A stretch of 37,606 nt of DNA from Merismopedia glauca CCAP 1448/3 (lineage in GTDB: Bacteria; Cyanobacteriota; Cyanobacteriia; Cyanobacteriales; CCAP-1448): positions 1-37,606 of the forward strand of contig NZ_PVWJ01000046.1 of the NCBI RefSeq assembly GCF_003003775.1, given 5' to 3'. The position numbers and the translations under genes are program-made. Position 1 is the stretch's first letter. Each line of letters begins with the position of its first letter. The notes under the pieces were generated by a model, which saw only the letters and a program-made list of their open reading frames with translations, was not told where the DNA came from and searched no databases. This document shows, one piece after another, positions 18,149-26,152 of this stretch.

Positions 18149-19084
18149 TTAATAAACTTTAACTCCTGGAAGATTGACTCGAATTTTATAAATAGAAGTA
18201 CCAGCCGTGATATAAAGAGTTTGGCGATCACTATCCCCCCAAGCACAGTTAGCGGGTATTTCTGGGGTGATAATAGTTCCTAAATGACTACCTTGAGGAT
18301 CGAAAACCCATACCCCTCTGGCTCCCGTACAATAGATGTTTCCCTCTACGTCTACCTTCATCCCATCTGGTAAACCTACATCGGGAACGTTCATATCGTA
18401 GAAGAGGCGATCGCCTCTTAGTGTACCATCAGCTAAAATATTAAATACGCGAATATGACGGCGTTCTGAATCATCAATATAAAGCTGTTTTTGATCAGGT
18501 GAAAAGGCTAAACCATTGGGTTTTTTAAAATCATCAGCGACGATACTCAATTGCTTCCCATCAGGTGACAGACGGTAAACTCCTTGAATTGGCTGTTCTT
18601 GCTCATCGGCTGCGATACCATAAGGCGGATCTGTGAAGTAGATACTACCATCGCTTTTTACTATTACGTCATTAGGACTATTCAGTTTTTTTCCTTGGAA
18701 TTTATCTGCTAAAACAGTAATTGAACCATCTTTTTCAGTTCGTGTAACTCGTCGATTACTATGTTCGCAAGCAATTAGCCGACCTTGCCGATCTCTGGTT
18801 AAACCATTAGAATTACCACTAGGTTGTCTAAAGATCGTGATTCCACCATCAGCAGTCATCTGAAAGATTTGGTTAGCTGGAATATCGCTGAAGAGAAGAT
18901 ATTGTGCTTCAGAAAACCAAATTGGTCCTTCAGTAAACTTAAACCCCGTTGCTATACGTTTAAGTTGAGCATTTCTAGGAAATAGATGGTAGAAGTTAGG
19001 AGATTGAGCAGCTAGACAATTAATACTAAATCGATCTTTAATCCATTTTTTAACACGTAACATTTGTCTTTTTACCCTCATCAT
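18149..19084 (-). CDS. SMP-30/gluconolactonase/LRE-like beta-propeller protein
   Basis: Six-bladed propeller family that hydrolyses sugar lactones and related esters using one divalent metal. The usual metal ligands can be placed: Glu in GFKFTEGPIWF, Asn in LNSPNDVIV, Asn in FKKPNGLAFSPD and Asp in LYIDDSERR. The motifs DPPYG and SNGLTRDRQGRLIACEHSNRR are classic for gluconolactonase-like members. Length 311 aa fits. The first 25 residues are basic and not clearly a signal peptide. Starts MMRV. It follows the SDR gene by only 8 nt, so the two are almost certainly co-transcribed. The lactone substrate cannot be deduced. Confidence 0.88.
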   Translation of the reverse strand: MMRVKRQMLRVKKWIKDRFSINCLAAQSPNFYHLFPRNAQLKRIATGFKFTEGPIWFSEAQYLLFSDIPANQIFQMTADGGITIFRQPSGNSNGLTRDRQGRLIACEHSNRRVTRTEKDGSITVLADKFQGKKLNSPNDVIVKSDGSIYFTDPPYGIAADEQEQPIQGVYRLSPDGKQLSIVADDFKKPNGLAFSPDQKQLYIDDSERRHIRVFNILADGTLRGDRLFYDMNVPDVGLPDGMKVDVEGNIYCTGARGVWVFDPQGSHLGTIITPEIPANCAWGDSDRQTLYITAGTSIYKIRVNLPGVKVY

Positions 19085-19092
19085 AATTGTAT

Positions 19093-19971
19093 TTATTCAG
19101 GTGAAATTGGCACAAGACAATAACTGTACGATGATACTCCAGCATCAATTTTAATAACGCTTCCAGTAGTAAATTTGGAAAAATATTCTGATGCCAAATA
19201 AACTGCGGCTCTACCTATATAACAAGGATTAATAGAAGTATGATGTAAAGGAGCATAGTGATGATATTTTGCCTTTCCTTCTTCATCTTCTGCTACCAAA
19301 CCAGGTGCTATTCCATTGACTCTAATGCCAGCAGGTGCCAAATCTACAGCTAGTTCTTGAATAATCATTCCTAATGCAGCTTTAGAAGAACTGTAACTGG
19401 GAAAACCTATAGTTATCCATTGATGTATAGAAGTCACGAAGATAATAGAACCGTGTCTCGAATTTTGCATCATCATCTTGGCAATATTTTTAGTTAAATA
19501 TATAGGACCAAAAATGTTGGTATTAAATGTCTGATACCACTCTTTCAAGTCAAGATTAATTATTTGTTTGGTTTCCAACTGAATGCCAACATTATTAACT
19601 AAAATATCGATATAAATTTCCTGTTCATGTAATATATTTAATAGTCGATTGATATCTTCGATTTTAGAAATATCAGAAACAAATCCTTGAGATTCAACTT
19701 GGTAACTTGCTAATTCCTGTTCCAACTCTGTACAAGATTGTGGATTAAGATCGGTAAAGAAAATATTAGCTCCTTGTTTAGCCATCTCTATTGCTATGCT
19801 TTTACCAATATTTTTGCCAGCACCAGTGATTAAGACATTTTTACCAGACAAAAGTTGATTATCTATCACTAATGATGGTTCCAGATCTGATTTATGAACT
19901 ACAGATTTAGCTGGTTTTACACCATCTTTAAGAATACTTAAAGCTAGTTTAATGCGCTCTTTAAAATTCAT
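19093..19971 (-). CDS. Short-chain dehydrogenase/reductase (SDR)
   Basis: Classical SDR oxidoreductase using NAD(P)H. The cofactor motif is LITGAGKNIGKS, then FTDLNP at the end of beta-2, where the Asp favours NAD(H). NNVGIQ corresponds to NNAG. The catalytic Ser is in FVTSIHQW and the Tyr/Lys pair in YSSSKAALG. The C-terminal part (RVNGIAPGLV and GSVIKIDAG) is canonical. It has an unusual N-terminal extension of about 45 residues (MNFKERIKLALSILKDG...) before the Rossmann fold, possibly a membrane- or partner-contacting helix. It lies 35 nt after a glycosyltransferase gene and 8 nt before the SMP-30-like gene. Substrate unknown, probably a sugar or hydroxyl-bearing intermediate. Confidence 0.9.
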   Translation of the reverse strand: MNFKERIKLALSILKDGVKPAKSVVHKSDLEPSLVIDNQLLSGKNVLITGAGKNIGKSIAIEMAKQGANIFFTDLNPQSCTELEQELASYQVESQGFVSDISKIEDINRLLNILHEQEIYIDILVNNVGIQLETKQIINLDLKEWYQTFNTNIFGPIYLTKNIAKMMMQNSRHGSIIFVTSIHQWITIGFPSYSSSKAALGMIIQELAVDLAPAGIRVNGIAPGLVAEDEEGKAKYHHYAPLHHTSINPCYIGRAAVYLASEYFSKFTTGSVIKIDAGVSSYSYCLVPISPE

Positions 19972-20006
19972 ATTTTAAACTTGAAAATTTCCAATTTTTA
20001 GAGCGA

Positions 20007-20711
20007 TTAATTATCTAGTTTTTGTTTAGCTGCACGTCTTCTATCGAGAGAAGCTTTGATAATGTGTACGTACTGACTAACATTTTGACGTTGTTGAACT
20101 CCTTTATTGGCAGTGTGTAATCGCCTTAGTGTGACTAAATCTGGAAGCATCATTGTCTTGAGATTTAACTCAGTCGCGCGCACATACCAATCGATAAATT
20201 CTCCTATTTCCCAGTTAGTATGAAACTGACCTACACGAGTAAAAGCCTCTCGTTTAATTAGTACGGCTGAGGGGATATTTCCTGGCATTAATTCAGGCGG
20301 ACAATAGATTTTAGCTTTAGTAGTTTCATCTAATTCTGGACTGTGAAACTGTTTGACTTGTCCCATCACAATATCAAAGTCAGGATTACTATTGAAAGCT
20401 GCTATTTGGATTGCTAGTTTATCTTCTAGCCACAAATCATCAGCATCCAGAAAAGCGATGAATTCTCCTAATGCCAATTCTATGCCATAATTTCGTGCAG
20501 CACCGCTACCACTATTAGGTTGAAAATAGTAGCGAACTAATGAGGTAAAACTCTGCGCTACCTCTGCGCTACTATCAGTTGAACCATCATCAACTACAAT
20601 AATTTCGATGGATTTATAGGTTTGTGATAAGACACTTTCAATGGCTGCTTTGAGATAGCGATCGCCGTTGTAAACTGGGATAATTACGCTTACTAAATCA
20701 GTCTTATTCAT
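20007..20711 (-). CDS. Glycosyltransferase family 2, second of a tandem pair
   Basis: Inverting GT-A fold glycosyltransferase: VSVIIPVYNGDRYLKAAIESVL, in which the first strand and helix are visible, then IIVVDDGSTDSS for the nucleotide, and the DxD-type motif FLDADDLW. Length 234 aa is just the catalytic domain with a short basic C terminus and no membrane helix. It overlaps the end of the upstream glycosyltransferase by 8 nt, so translation is probably coupled. The two are clearly paralogues (shared DLW..DKL..QI and a basic tail), made by tandem duplication. Donor and acceptor sugars cannot be told. Confidence 0.9.
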   Translation of the reverse strand: MNKTDLVSVIIPVYNGDRYLKAAIESVLSQTYKSIEIIVVDDGSTDSSAEVAQSFTSLVRYYFQPNSGSGAARNYGIELALGEFIAFLDADDLWLEDKLAIQIAAFNSNPDFDIVMGQVKQFHSPELDETTKAKIYCPPELMPGNIPSAVLIKREAFTRVGQFHTNWEIGEFIDWYVRATELNLKTMMLPDLVTLRRLHTANKGVQQRQNVSQYVHIIKASLDRRRAAKQKLDN

Positions 20712-21405
20712 CTTGTTTTTTCCTAGACAAATTCCGCTTGCGTTCGATTGATTGCTTTAAGAGTTTTAGTAAATTCTGATTATTAACTGATGAGGTTAAA
20801 GAGAGATTAGTATTATGAACTCGTTTATGAAGTAAAACTTGTTCTAGTGCTGCATTTTTAACTTGTCGATCGTTGGCTCTAGCAAACCAATCAACATCTT
20901 CTGCTACACTAAAGTTAGGATTTAATTTACCTATTTGACTGAACAAGGTTTTTCTAGCTACCAAAGTTTCCATGATATAGCCAACGCGATCGCCTGTCAG
21001 TAACTCTTCCCTAAAACCAGGTGGAATTGCATGACCTTCTTCTAAGAAAAACTTGACTCTAGCTACTGTATATTGAACGTCTGGATGCTCTAGTAAGTAA
21101 TTTATTTGGAGAGTTAATTTATCCTGTGTCCACAAATCGTCGTGAGATAAAAAGGCAATAAATTCTCCTTCAGCAGCATCAATTCCCAGATTATAAGCAT
21201 CAGCAATTCCTGCACCTGTTTGCCGTAAATAGCAAATTTGCTGGTAAGATTTAGCAATTGTTTCTGTATCATCTGTAGAATTGCCATCCACCACTATAAT
21301 TTCATAAGGTTGATAGCTTTGGGCTAAAACACTTTCAATTGCATTTCTTAAATAGCGATCGCCATTTCTGACAACAATAATGACACTAACTAAACGATCG
21401 TTCAT
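20704..21405 (-). CDS. Glycosyltransferase family 2, first of a tandem pair
   Basis: GT-A family 2 protein of 233 aa: LVSVIIVVRNGDRYLRNAI at the N terminus, IIVVDGNSTDDTETIAKSY for nucleotide binding, and FLSHDDLW at the DxD position. Its partner downstream has DADD there while this one has SHDD; many active GT2 enzymes accept such variation, so loss of activity should not be assumed. It may differ in donor or metal use. A late VLLHKRVHNTNLS segment has a counterpart in the partner (VTLRRLHTANKG). The gene lies 46 nt downstream of the PqqD-like gene and is probably in the same transcript. Confidence 0.9.
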   Translation of the reverse strand: MNDRLVSVIIVVRNGDRYLRNAIESVLAQSYQPYEIIVVDGNSTDDTETIAKSYQQICYLRQTGAGIADAYNLGIDAAEGEFIAFLSHDDLWTQDKLTLQINYLLEHPDVQYTVARVKFFLEEGHAIPPGFREELLTGDRVGYIMETLVARKTLFSQIGKLNPNFSVAEDVDWFARANDRQVKNAALEQVLLHKRVHNTNLSLTSSVNNQNLLKLLKQSIERKRNLSRKKQDE

Positions 21406-21451
21406 TAGTAAGTTTAGTAGAGTTTTTTGAGGTTAAATTTACGAGAACCAA

Positions 21452-21898
21452 TTATTGCTTAGCATTGGGCCAACCTGTTTCTTCAACTTCGTGGATCGGA
21501 TCTAGCAAAAGTAGATCTTGCATATCTGTAAATTTTTCTAAGGTTGGCGGCTCAAATTTAGCCTTGTCTTTTATTGTATTGCTGGGAGTTTCTTGAGTGC
21601 CATTGTTAGCGATCGCTGCTGTATTTGCTGATTCCAAAACTATTAACTTTTCTAGCTGTAGTTTTTCTATAAATATATCTATAGAAGCTTTGATTTCTTC
21701 ATAGCTGCCATCATAGCGATGGGATATTTCAGTAATTAAATTGTCTTGAGAAATACCTCTGGCAATTCCATCCCAAATATCGGCACCTACTTTCGCTAAA
21801 CTGTAATAATCCCCTCGATCGAGGTTAACTACTACGACTTCACCCTCTATTGTTTCATGCACAACTTTGGGACTATTGATTCTAAAGGTGGGAGACAT
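21452..21898 (-). CDS. PqqD-like RRE protein with precursor-like C-terminal tail
   Basis: Residues about 5-88 form a PqqD-type RiPP recognition element: KVVHETIEGEVVVVNLDRGD, YYSLAKVGADIWDGI, then a helix ending IDIFIEKLQLEKLIVLE. Such domains bind leader peptides and present them to modifying enzymes. Residues 89-112 are a flexible Ala/Asn/Thr linker. Residues 113-148 form a separate tail that starts FEPPTL (F115, P118, L120), matching the Y-x-x-P-x-L leader motif bound by lasso-peptide RREs, and goes on to DMQDLLLLDPIHEVEETGWP. It heads a run of two glycosyltransferases, an SDR and an SMP-30-like gene. The fold call is firm; the idea that the tail is a built-in leader/core or docking peptide is inference. 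Confidence 0.88.
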   Translation of the reverse strand: MSPTFRINSPKVVHETIEGEVVVVNLDRGDYYSLAKVGADIWDGIARGISQDNLITEISHRYDGSYEEIKASIDIFIEKLQLEKLIVLESANTAAIANNGTQETPSNTIKDKAKFEPPTLEKFTDMQDLLLLDPIHEVEETGWPNAKQ

Positions 21899-22166
21899 AC
21901 TTACGATTGCTTTCCTAGATTTTCAGTTCAAAAAGTAATTAAAGTTACATATAATAACTTTCTGTTAAATACAAGTTTAACTACTTTTAACCTGACTCCG
22001 CAATTATCTTTGTGGAAATTTCAGTAGTACCGGAATGGCGAACGAGAGGTACTTCTGGGATCTTCGTGATTAAGCCAAACTAGAGAAGAGCGATCGCCTC
22101 CCTCATCAATTACATCTCAATAAAGGGTAAAATGTCTTCTCCAGCCACCTTGCAATTACCTGCTGC
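21899..22166. other. Divergent intergenic region between PqqD-like and GH116 genes
   Basis: Checked on the minus strand for a separate precursor peptide; the longest short frames are about 20 and 8 codons with no leader-like features, so none is called. It contains a GTA-N8-TAC word at 21935-21948 without a well-placed -10 box, and an inverted repeat AGTACC...GGTACT (22026-22053). Confidence 0.5.
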
Positions 22167-24584
22167 ATGATTTACCCAAGTCCTCGTCCTGAAATTCCTG
22201 CATCTACTTGGAATCGTCCCATCGGTTTAGGTTGGGAAAAACCTTACACGGTGCGCTATGCAAGCAATCTAGACGATGGACCTTGGCATGGAATGCCTTT
22301 GGGTGGTTTTGGCGCGGGGTGTTTGGGACGTTCTTCTCGCGGCGATTTTAACCTGTGGCATATTGACGGTGGAGAACATATTTTTCGCAGCCTTCCAGCT
22401 TGTCAATTTAGCGTGTTTGAACGGGTGGGAGACGAACAGCCTCAAGCTTATGCACTATCTACCCAAGCGCCGGAAGATGGTAGTTTATCCCAATGGCAAT
22501 GGTATCCCGATGAAGGTAGGGGCGCAATGCATTGCGCCCCTACAGGGACTTATCATGCTTTATATCCTCGCAGTTGGTTTGAATACGAGAATGTATTTCA
22601 ATCTCAACTGACTTGCGAACAATATTCGCCGATTTGGGCGCATAATTATCAAGAAAGTAGCTATCCGGTAGGCGTGTTTGAATGGACGGCGCACAATCCA
22701 ACGGATAAGCCGATTACCATCAGTATAATGCTGAGTTGGCAAAATACGGCGGGTTGGTTCAGCAATGCCATTAAAACTCCTCAAGTTAAAGTCAGGGATG
22801 ATGGCAGTCCCGAATACGAGTATCAGCCACGCTGGGGAGATAGTACGGGGAATCTGAATCAGTGGATTGTGGATGGGTTTCGGGTAGGGTGCTTGTGCGA
22901 TCGCTTGCGGTTGGGGGATGATGTAGAAGAAGGTGAAGGACAGTGGGCGATCGCTTCGATTGTCAATCCCAGCGTCGAAGTGTTCTATCATACCCGTTGG
23001 AACCCCCAGGGAAATGGATCTGAGGTTTGGGATACTTTTGCTAGCGATGGTTCTTTAGCGGATTATCAAGACGAAACGCCAGCCGCACCAGGAGAACAAA
23101 TTGCAGGGGCGATCGCGATTCGGTTTACAATTAAACCTGGAAAAACTCGTAAAATACCTTTTATTTTAGCTTGGGATTTTCCCATCACTGAGTTTGCGGC
23201 TGGCACCAAATACTATCGCCGCTATACAGACTTTTTCGGTCGCAATGGTAAGAATGCATGGTCAATTGTCCGCACTGCTTTAAAAAATGTCGATACCTGG
23301 CGCGAAGAAATCCAAAACTGGCAAGCACCGATTCTGAAAGATACCAACTTGCCTGATTGGTTCAAGATGGCATTATTTAACGAATTATACCTGCTAACCG
23401 ATGGTGCTGCTCTCTGGACGGCTGCATCGGAACTAGATCCAGTCGGTCAATTTGCCGTGTCGGAATGCATGGATTATCGCTGGTATGAAAGCTTAGACGT
23501 GCGCTTGTACGGTTCTTTTGGGTTATTGCACCTGTGGCCCAAGTTAGAAAAAGCGATTATGCTAGCTTATGCTCGTGCCATTCCCACTAGCGACGATACG
23601 CCTAGGATTATCGGCTATAACCAAGCCTCAGCCATTCGGAAAGCTGCTGACGCAACTCCCCACGACTTAGGCGCACCTAACGAACACCCCTGGGAAAAGA
23701 CGAACTACACCAGCTATCAAGATTGCAACTTGTGGAAAGATTTGGGTTGCGATTTTGTCTTGCAGGTATATCGAGATTATTTGTTTACTGGGGCAAAGGA
23801 TACCGAATTTCTGCAAGATTGTTGGGATGCAGTTGTTAAAGCCTTGGATTATCTCAAAAAATTCGATCTAGATAACGATGGCATTCCCGAAAACTCTGGC
23901 GCGCCAGATCAAACCTTCGACGATTGGCAACTCAAGGGAGTTAGCGCCTATTGTGGTGGGTTGTGGATTGCAGCCTTAGAAGCAGGAATTGCGATCGCTA
24001 ACATTCTATTATCCCTCCCCGATGCACCTGAATCTATTAATGCAGAAATAGCTAAATATCAAACCTGGCTGGCACAATCTCGCCCTATATACCAAGAAAA
24101 GCTATGGAATGGCAAATATTACCGTTTAGATAGCGAAAGCGGAGTAGAAGTCGTGATGGCAGATCAACTGTGCGGACAATTCTACGCGCGCTTGCTGAAC
24201 TTACCAGATGTCGTCCCCGAAGAATGCGCTAAATCTGCTCTAGAAACCGTATACGATGCTTGTTTCTTGAAGTTTCACGATGGTAAATACGGCGCGGCTA
24301 ACGGCTTGCTTCCCGACGGTTCGCCACTCAACCCCAAAGCCACTCACCCCTTAGAAGTATGGACGGGAATTAACTTTGGGATTGCTGCATTTTTAATCCA
24401 GATGGGGATGAAATCTGAAGCGATGCAAATGACGGAAGCTGTAGTGAATCAAATATATGAAAATGGCTTGCAATTCCGCACTCCTGAAGCGATTACTGCG
24501 GCTGGAACCTTCCGCGCCAGTCATTACTTGAGAGCAATGGCGATTTGGGCAGTTTATTTATTATTTAATGGGGTTAAATATTAG
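22167..24584 (+). CDS. GH116 family beta-glucosidase (GBA2/glucosylceramidase-like)
   Basis: Retaining glycoside hydrolase of family 116, related to animal GBA2. The N-terminal beta domain (residues about 15-330) starts MPLGGFGAGCLGRSSRGDFNLW, a family hallmark. The C-terminal alpha/alpha-barrel carries the catalytic residues: by alignment with GBA2, E433 (VSECMDYRWYESLDVRLYGS) is the likely nucleophile and D581 (PDQTFDDW) the likely acid/base. Length 805 aa is normal for a bacterial member and no signal peptide is seen, so it is probably cytosolic, acting on glucosides or glucolipids. Odd feature: codons 117-126 (GRGAMHCAPT) are encoded by a 28-nt palindromic repeat at 22516-22543 that also occurs twice outside genes; the reading frame is preserved. 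Confidence 0.92.
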   Translation: MIYPSPRPEIPASTWNRPIGLGWEKPYTVRYASNLDDGPWHGMPLGGFGAGCLGRSSRGDFNLWHIDGGEHIFRSLPACQFSVFERVGDEQPQAYALSTQAPEDGSLSQWQWYPDEGRGAMHCAPTGTYHALYPRSWFEYENVFQSQLTCEQYSPIWAHNYQESSYPVGVFEWTAHNPTDKPITISIMLSWQNTAGWFSNAIKTPQVKVRDDGSPEYEYQPRWGDSTGNLNQWIVDGFRVGCLCDRLRLGDDVEEGEGQWAIASIVNPSVEVFYHTRWNPQGNGSEVWDTFASDGSLADYQDETPAAPGEQIAGAIAIRFTIKPGKTRKIPFILAWDFPITEFAAGTKYYRRYTDFFGRNGKNAWSIVRTALKNVDTWREEIQNWQAPILKDTNLPDWFKMALFNELYLLTDGAALWTAASELDPVGQFAVSECMDYRWYESLDVRLYGSFGLLHLWPKLEKAIMLAYARAIPTSDDTPRIIGYNQASAIRKAADATPHDLGAPNEHPWEKTNYTSYQDCNLWKDLGCDFVLQVYRDYLFTGAKDTEFLQDCWDAVVKALDYLKKFDLDNDGIPENSGAPDQTFDDWQLKGVSAYCGGLWIAALEAGIAIANILLSLPDAPESINAEIAKYQTWLAQSRPIYQEKLWNGKYYRLDSESGVEVVMADQLCGQFYARLLNLPDVVPEECAKSALETVYDACFLKFHDGKYGAANGLLPDGSPLNPKATHPLEVWTGINFGIAAFLIQMGMKSEAMQMTEAVVNQIYENGLQFRTPEAITAAGTFRASHYLRAMAIWAVYLLFNGVKY
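22516..22543. repeat. 28-nt perfect palindrome, copy 3, inside the GH116 gene (centre TGCA)
   Basis: Same GTAGGGGCGCAA arms as the two intergenic copies, with centre TGCA. It lies within the GH116 coding sequence between the codons for YPDE and TYHALYPRSW, adding about ten residues without a frameshift or stop. Confidence 0.93.
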
Positions 24585-24625
24585 ACTTGGAACAGAATAA
24601 TTTACCAATTCTTTAGCCTGCTACC

Positions 24626-25714
24626 CTAATTACTGAACCATTCTTTACGTATCTCACTTTCCAACCTAAATAGTTTTTCATCAGATAAAATTGAGTTGTT
24701 TGTTCCAATTTGCTGCGCGTATTTAACCTCTCGTTCTGTCTTTTGACTAGCGATGAAAAACTCTTGACTGGTAGCAGCGCTTGCTTCATTAACGGCTTCC
24801 ATATCAAGCTTTCCGATCTGAGAATCTATCGATCCTATTAGGAGGTGCTGACTTGATATTGGTAATAAGACATTATCAAAATTAAAATTATTTTCCGCAG
24901 TTAGTAGAGCTTCATAACGATTTTCCGACGTAATATGGAGGGAACCTGCATCTCCCAAAATATAACTACCTATAGGAGCAATATTTACAGACCATCTCAA
25001 ACTACGCAACTTCTCGACCCTCTCTTGAGGCGCAATTGAGTCCGACAAAGACTTTATGTGTGCCTCTTTTATCATATCTGGTAACTCACTTTGTACAAAC
25101 TCAAGAGAATTTAACATAATCGGATGCAACTCTGAAATAGAATTTCTGAGAAATTGCGATATGATATGCGGATGGTCACTGATGTATTGACGGATAGCTT
25201 TTTGCTGAGATAGCGTAAATTTATCTTTAATTTCTTTCTCGAAGAAATCAGGGTTTTCATCTAAATATTTAATTATGAAATTCTCAAAGTCACTCGACTC
25301 TCGCAAATTGTTTTGAACCATGTCTATACATAACTGGCTCGCGTCTTTGATTGAATTACGTAAGTTCTTGGTTCTCACAAAAAGATGAACCACTAGTTCT
25401 GGAATTACAGGCTCATGCACCAGTGCATCTGAGGTATGTGTTCGTAGTCGATTAACGAGTTTAGCATATTGATGCTCAGCCTTTGTTATAGAAGTGTCAA
25501 GTGCAGAGTTTTCTAAGCCATAAAAAAATCTTTCAGCACCCTTATTCCTCACATTAGTAAGATAAGGCTTTCTACCACTCTCGAAAACCCATATTTGATC
25601 CTCTTTTTTTCTTTTAGATTTCACATTGTTGGCAAATGCTTTACCATTAAGCTCTGATATGCTAAACCCTCTTTGTAAAAACTGAGGTATAAAGTGCTGA
25701 TTTTTTCCTGACAT
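24626..25714 (-). CDS. DUF4238 domain protein
   Basis: The opening MSGKNQHFIPQFLQRGFS is the signature N terminus of DUF4238, a family of bacterial accessory proteins without an established biochemical role. The 362-aa sequence continues with a mixed helical region and no transmembrane segment. Later parts are LVVHLFVRTKNLRNSI (about 110-125) and a C-terminal beta/alpha section (VNIAPIGSYILGDAG, then NVLLPISSQHLLIG). It converges on the GH116 gene (41-nt gap) and is followed upstream by the hicBA pair, so it belongs to a small accessory patch between conserved genes. A role in defence or toxin biology would be a guess. Confidence 0.85.
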   Translation of the reverse strand: MSGKNQHFIPQFLQRGFSISELNGKAFANNVKSKRKKEDQIWVFESGRKPYLTNVRNKGAERFFYGLENSALDTSITKAEHQYAKLVNRLRTHTSDALVHEPVIPELVVHLFVRTKNLRNSIKDASQLCIDMVQNNLRESSDFENFIIKYLDENPDFFEKEIKDKFTLSQQKAIRQYISDHPHIISQFLRNSISELHPIMLNSLEFVQSELPDMIKEAHIKSLSDSIAPQERVEKLRSLRWSVNIAPIGSYILGDAGSLHITSENRYEALLTAENNFNFDNVLLPISSQHLLIGSIDSQIGKLDMEAVNEASAATSQEFFIASQKTEREVKYAQQIGTNNSILSDEKLFRLESEIRKEWFSN

Positions 25715-25851
25715 TGAATTTTCAAATAAAAGTTCTGAAAGTGTATAATTTTGAGCATAACTAGAATATCTATTAATCTAATTTAAGAACTACTGCTAAG
25801 GTAGCGATCACAATCTGACTATTAATTAAAATTAATCGCTATGTACTTCAC

Positions 25852-25870
25852 TACAGCCGGAACGGCTGTA
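25852..25870. repeat. Hairpin TACAGCCG-GAA-CGGCTGTA
   Basis: Perfect eight-base stem with a three-base loop between hicA and the DUF4238 gene. No T run follows on either strand, so it is more likely a dispersed repeat or a boundary element than a classic terminator. Confidence 0.55.
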
Positions 25871-25930
25871 TCAGACCTTGTTGCCTTCATAAGCTACGTA
25901 TAATATCTAATCAAACAATTAAGTCTACTT

Positions 25931-26152
25931 TTACAATAATGACAAAAATTCCTCCACACTCAACTCAATACTCCGAATAATTGATCGCAGAGTCCCTTTT
26001 GCTAACTCCGAATGATCTGGCACTACAACTTGAGCAAATGGATCGTCTCTTCGCATGATTACATGACTGCTCTCTCGGCGTTTTTCGTAGAATCCAATCT
26101 TTTGGAGTGCCTTGATGCAATCTTTACCTGAAATACTAGGCAACTTACTCAT
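25931..26152 (-). CDS. hicA: HicA toxin (mRNA interferase)
   Basis: Small double-stranded-RNA-binding-fold toxin that cleaves mRNA. The 73-aa sequence has the family pattern: LPSISGKDCIKALQKIGF, then RRESSHVIMRRDD with the catalytic histidine H30, then QVVVPDHSELAKGTLRSIIRSI. The usual Gly before Ser-His is Ser here, which many homologues tolerate. It overlaps hicB by 4 nt (ATGA), antitoxin first, so translation is coupled. Probably active, since all key positions are intact. Confidence 0.94.
   Translation of the reverse strand: MSKLPSISGKDCIKALQKIGFYEKRRESSHVIMRRDDPFAQVVVPDHSELAKGTLRSIIRSIELSVEEFLSLL

Noticed and set aside
20704-21405. First glycosyltransferase as an inactive copy because DxD is SHDD
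   Set aside because: GT2 enzymes tolerate variation at this motif and the rest of the fold is intact.
21935-21948. GTA-N8-TAC (NtcA-like) site upstream of the PqqD-like and GH116 genes
   Set aside because: No TA-N3-T box at 20-24 nt on either strand, and this six-base pattern is expected by chance about nine times in a window of this size.
24613-24807. Second minus-strand frame at the end of the DUF4238 gene
   Set aside because: It lies almost wholly inside the DUF4238 coding sequence in another frame and resembles nothing.
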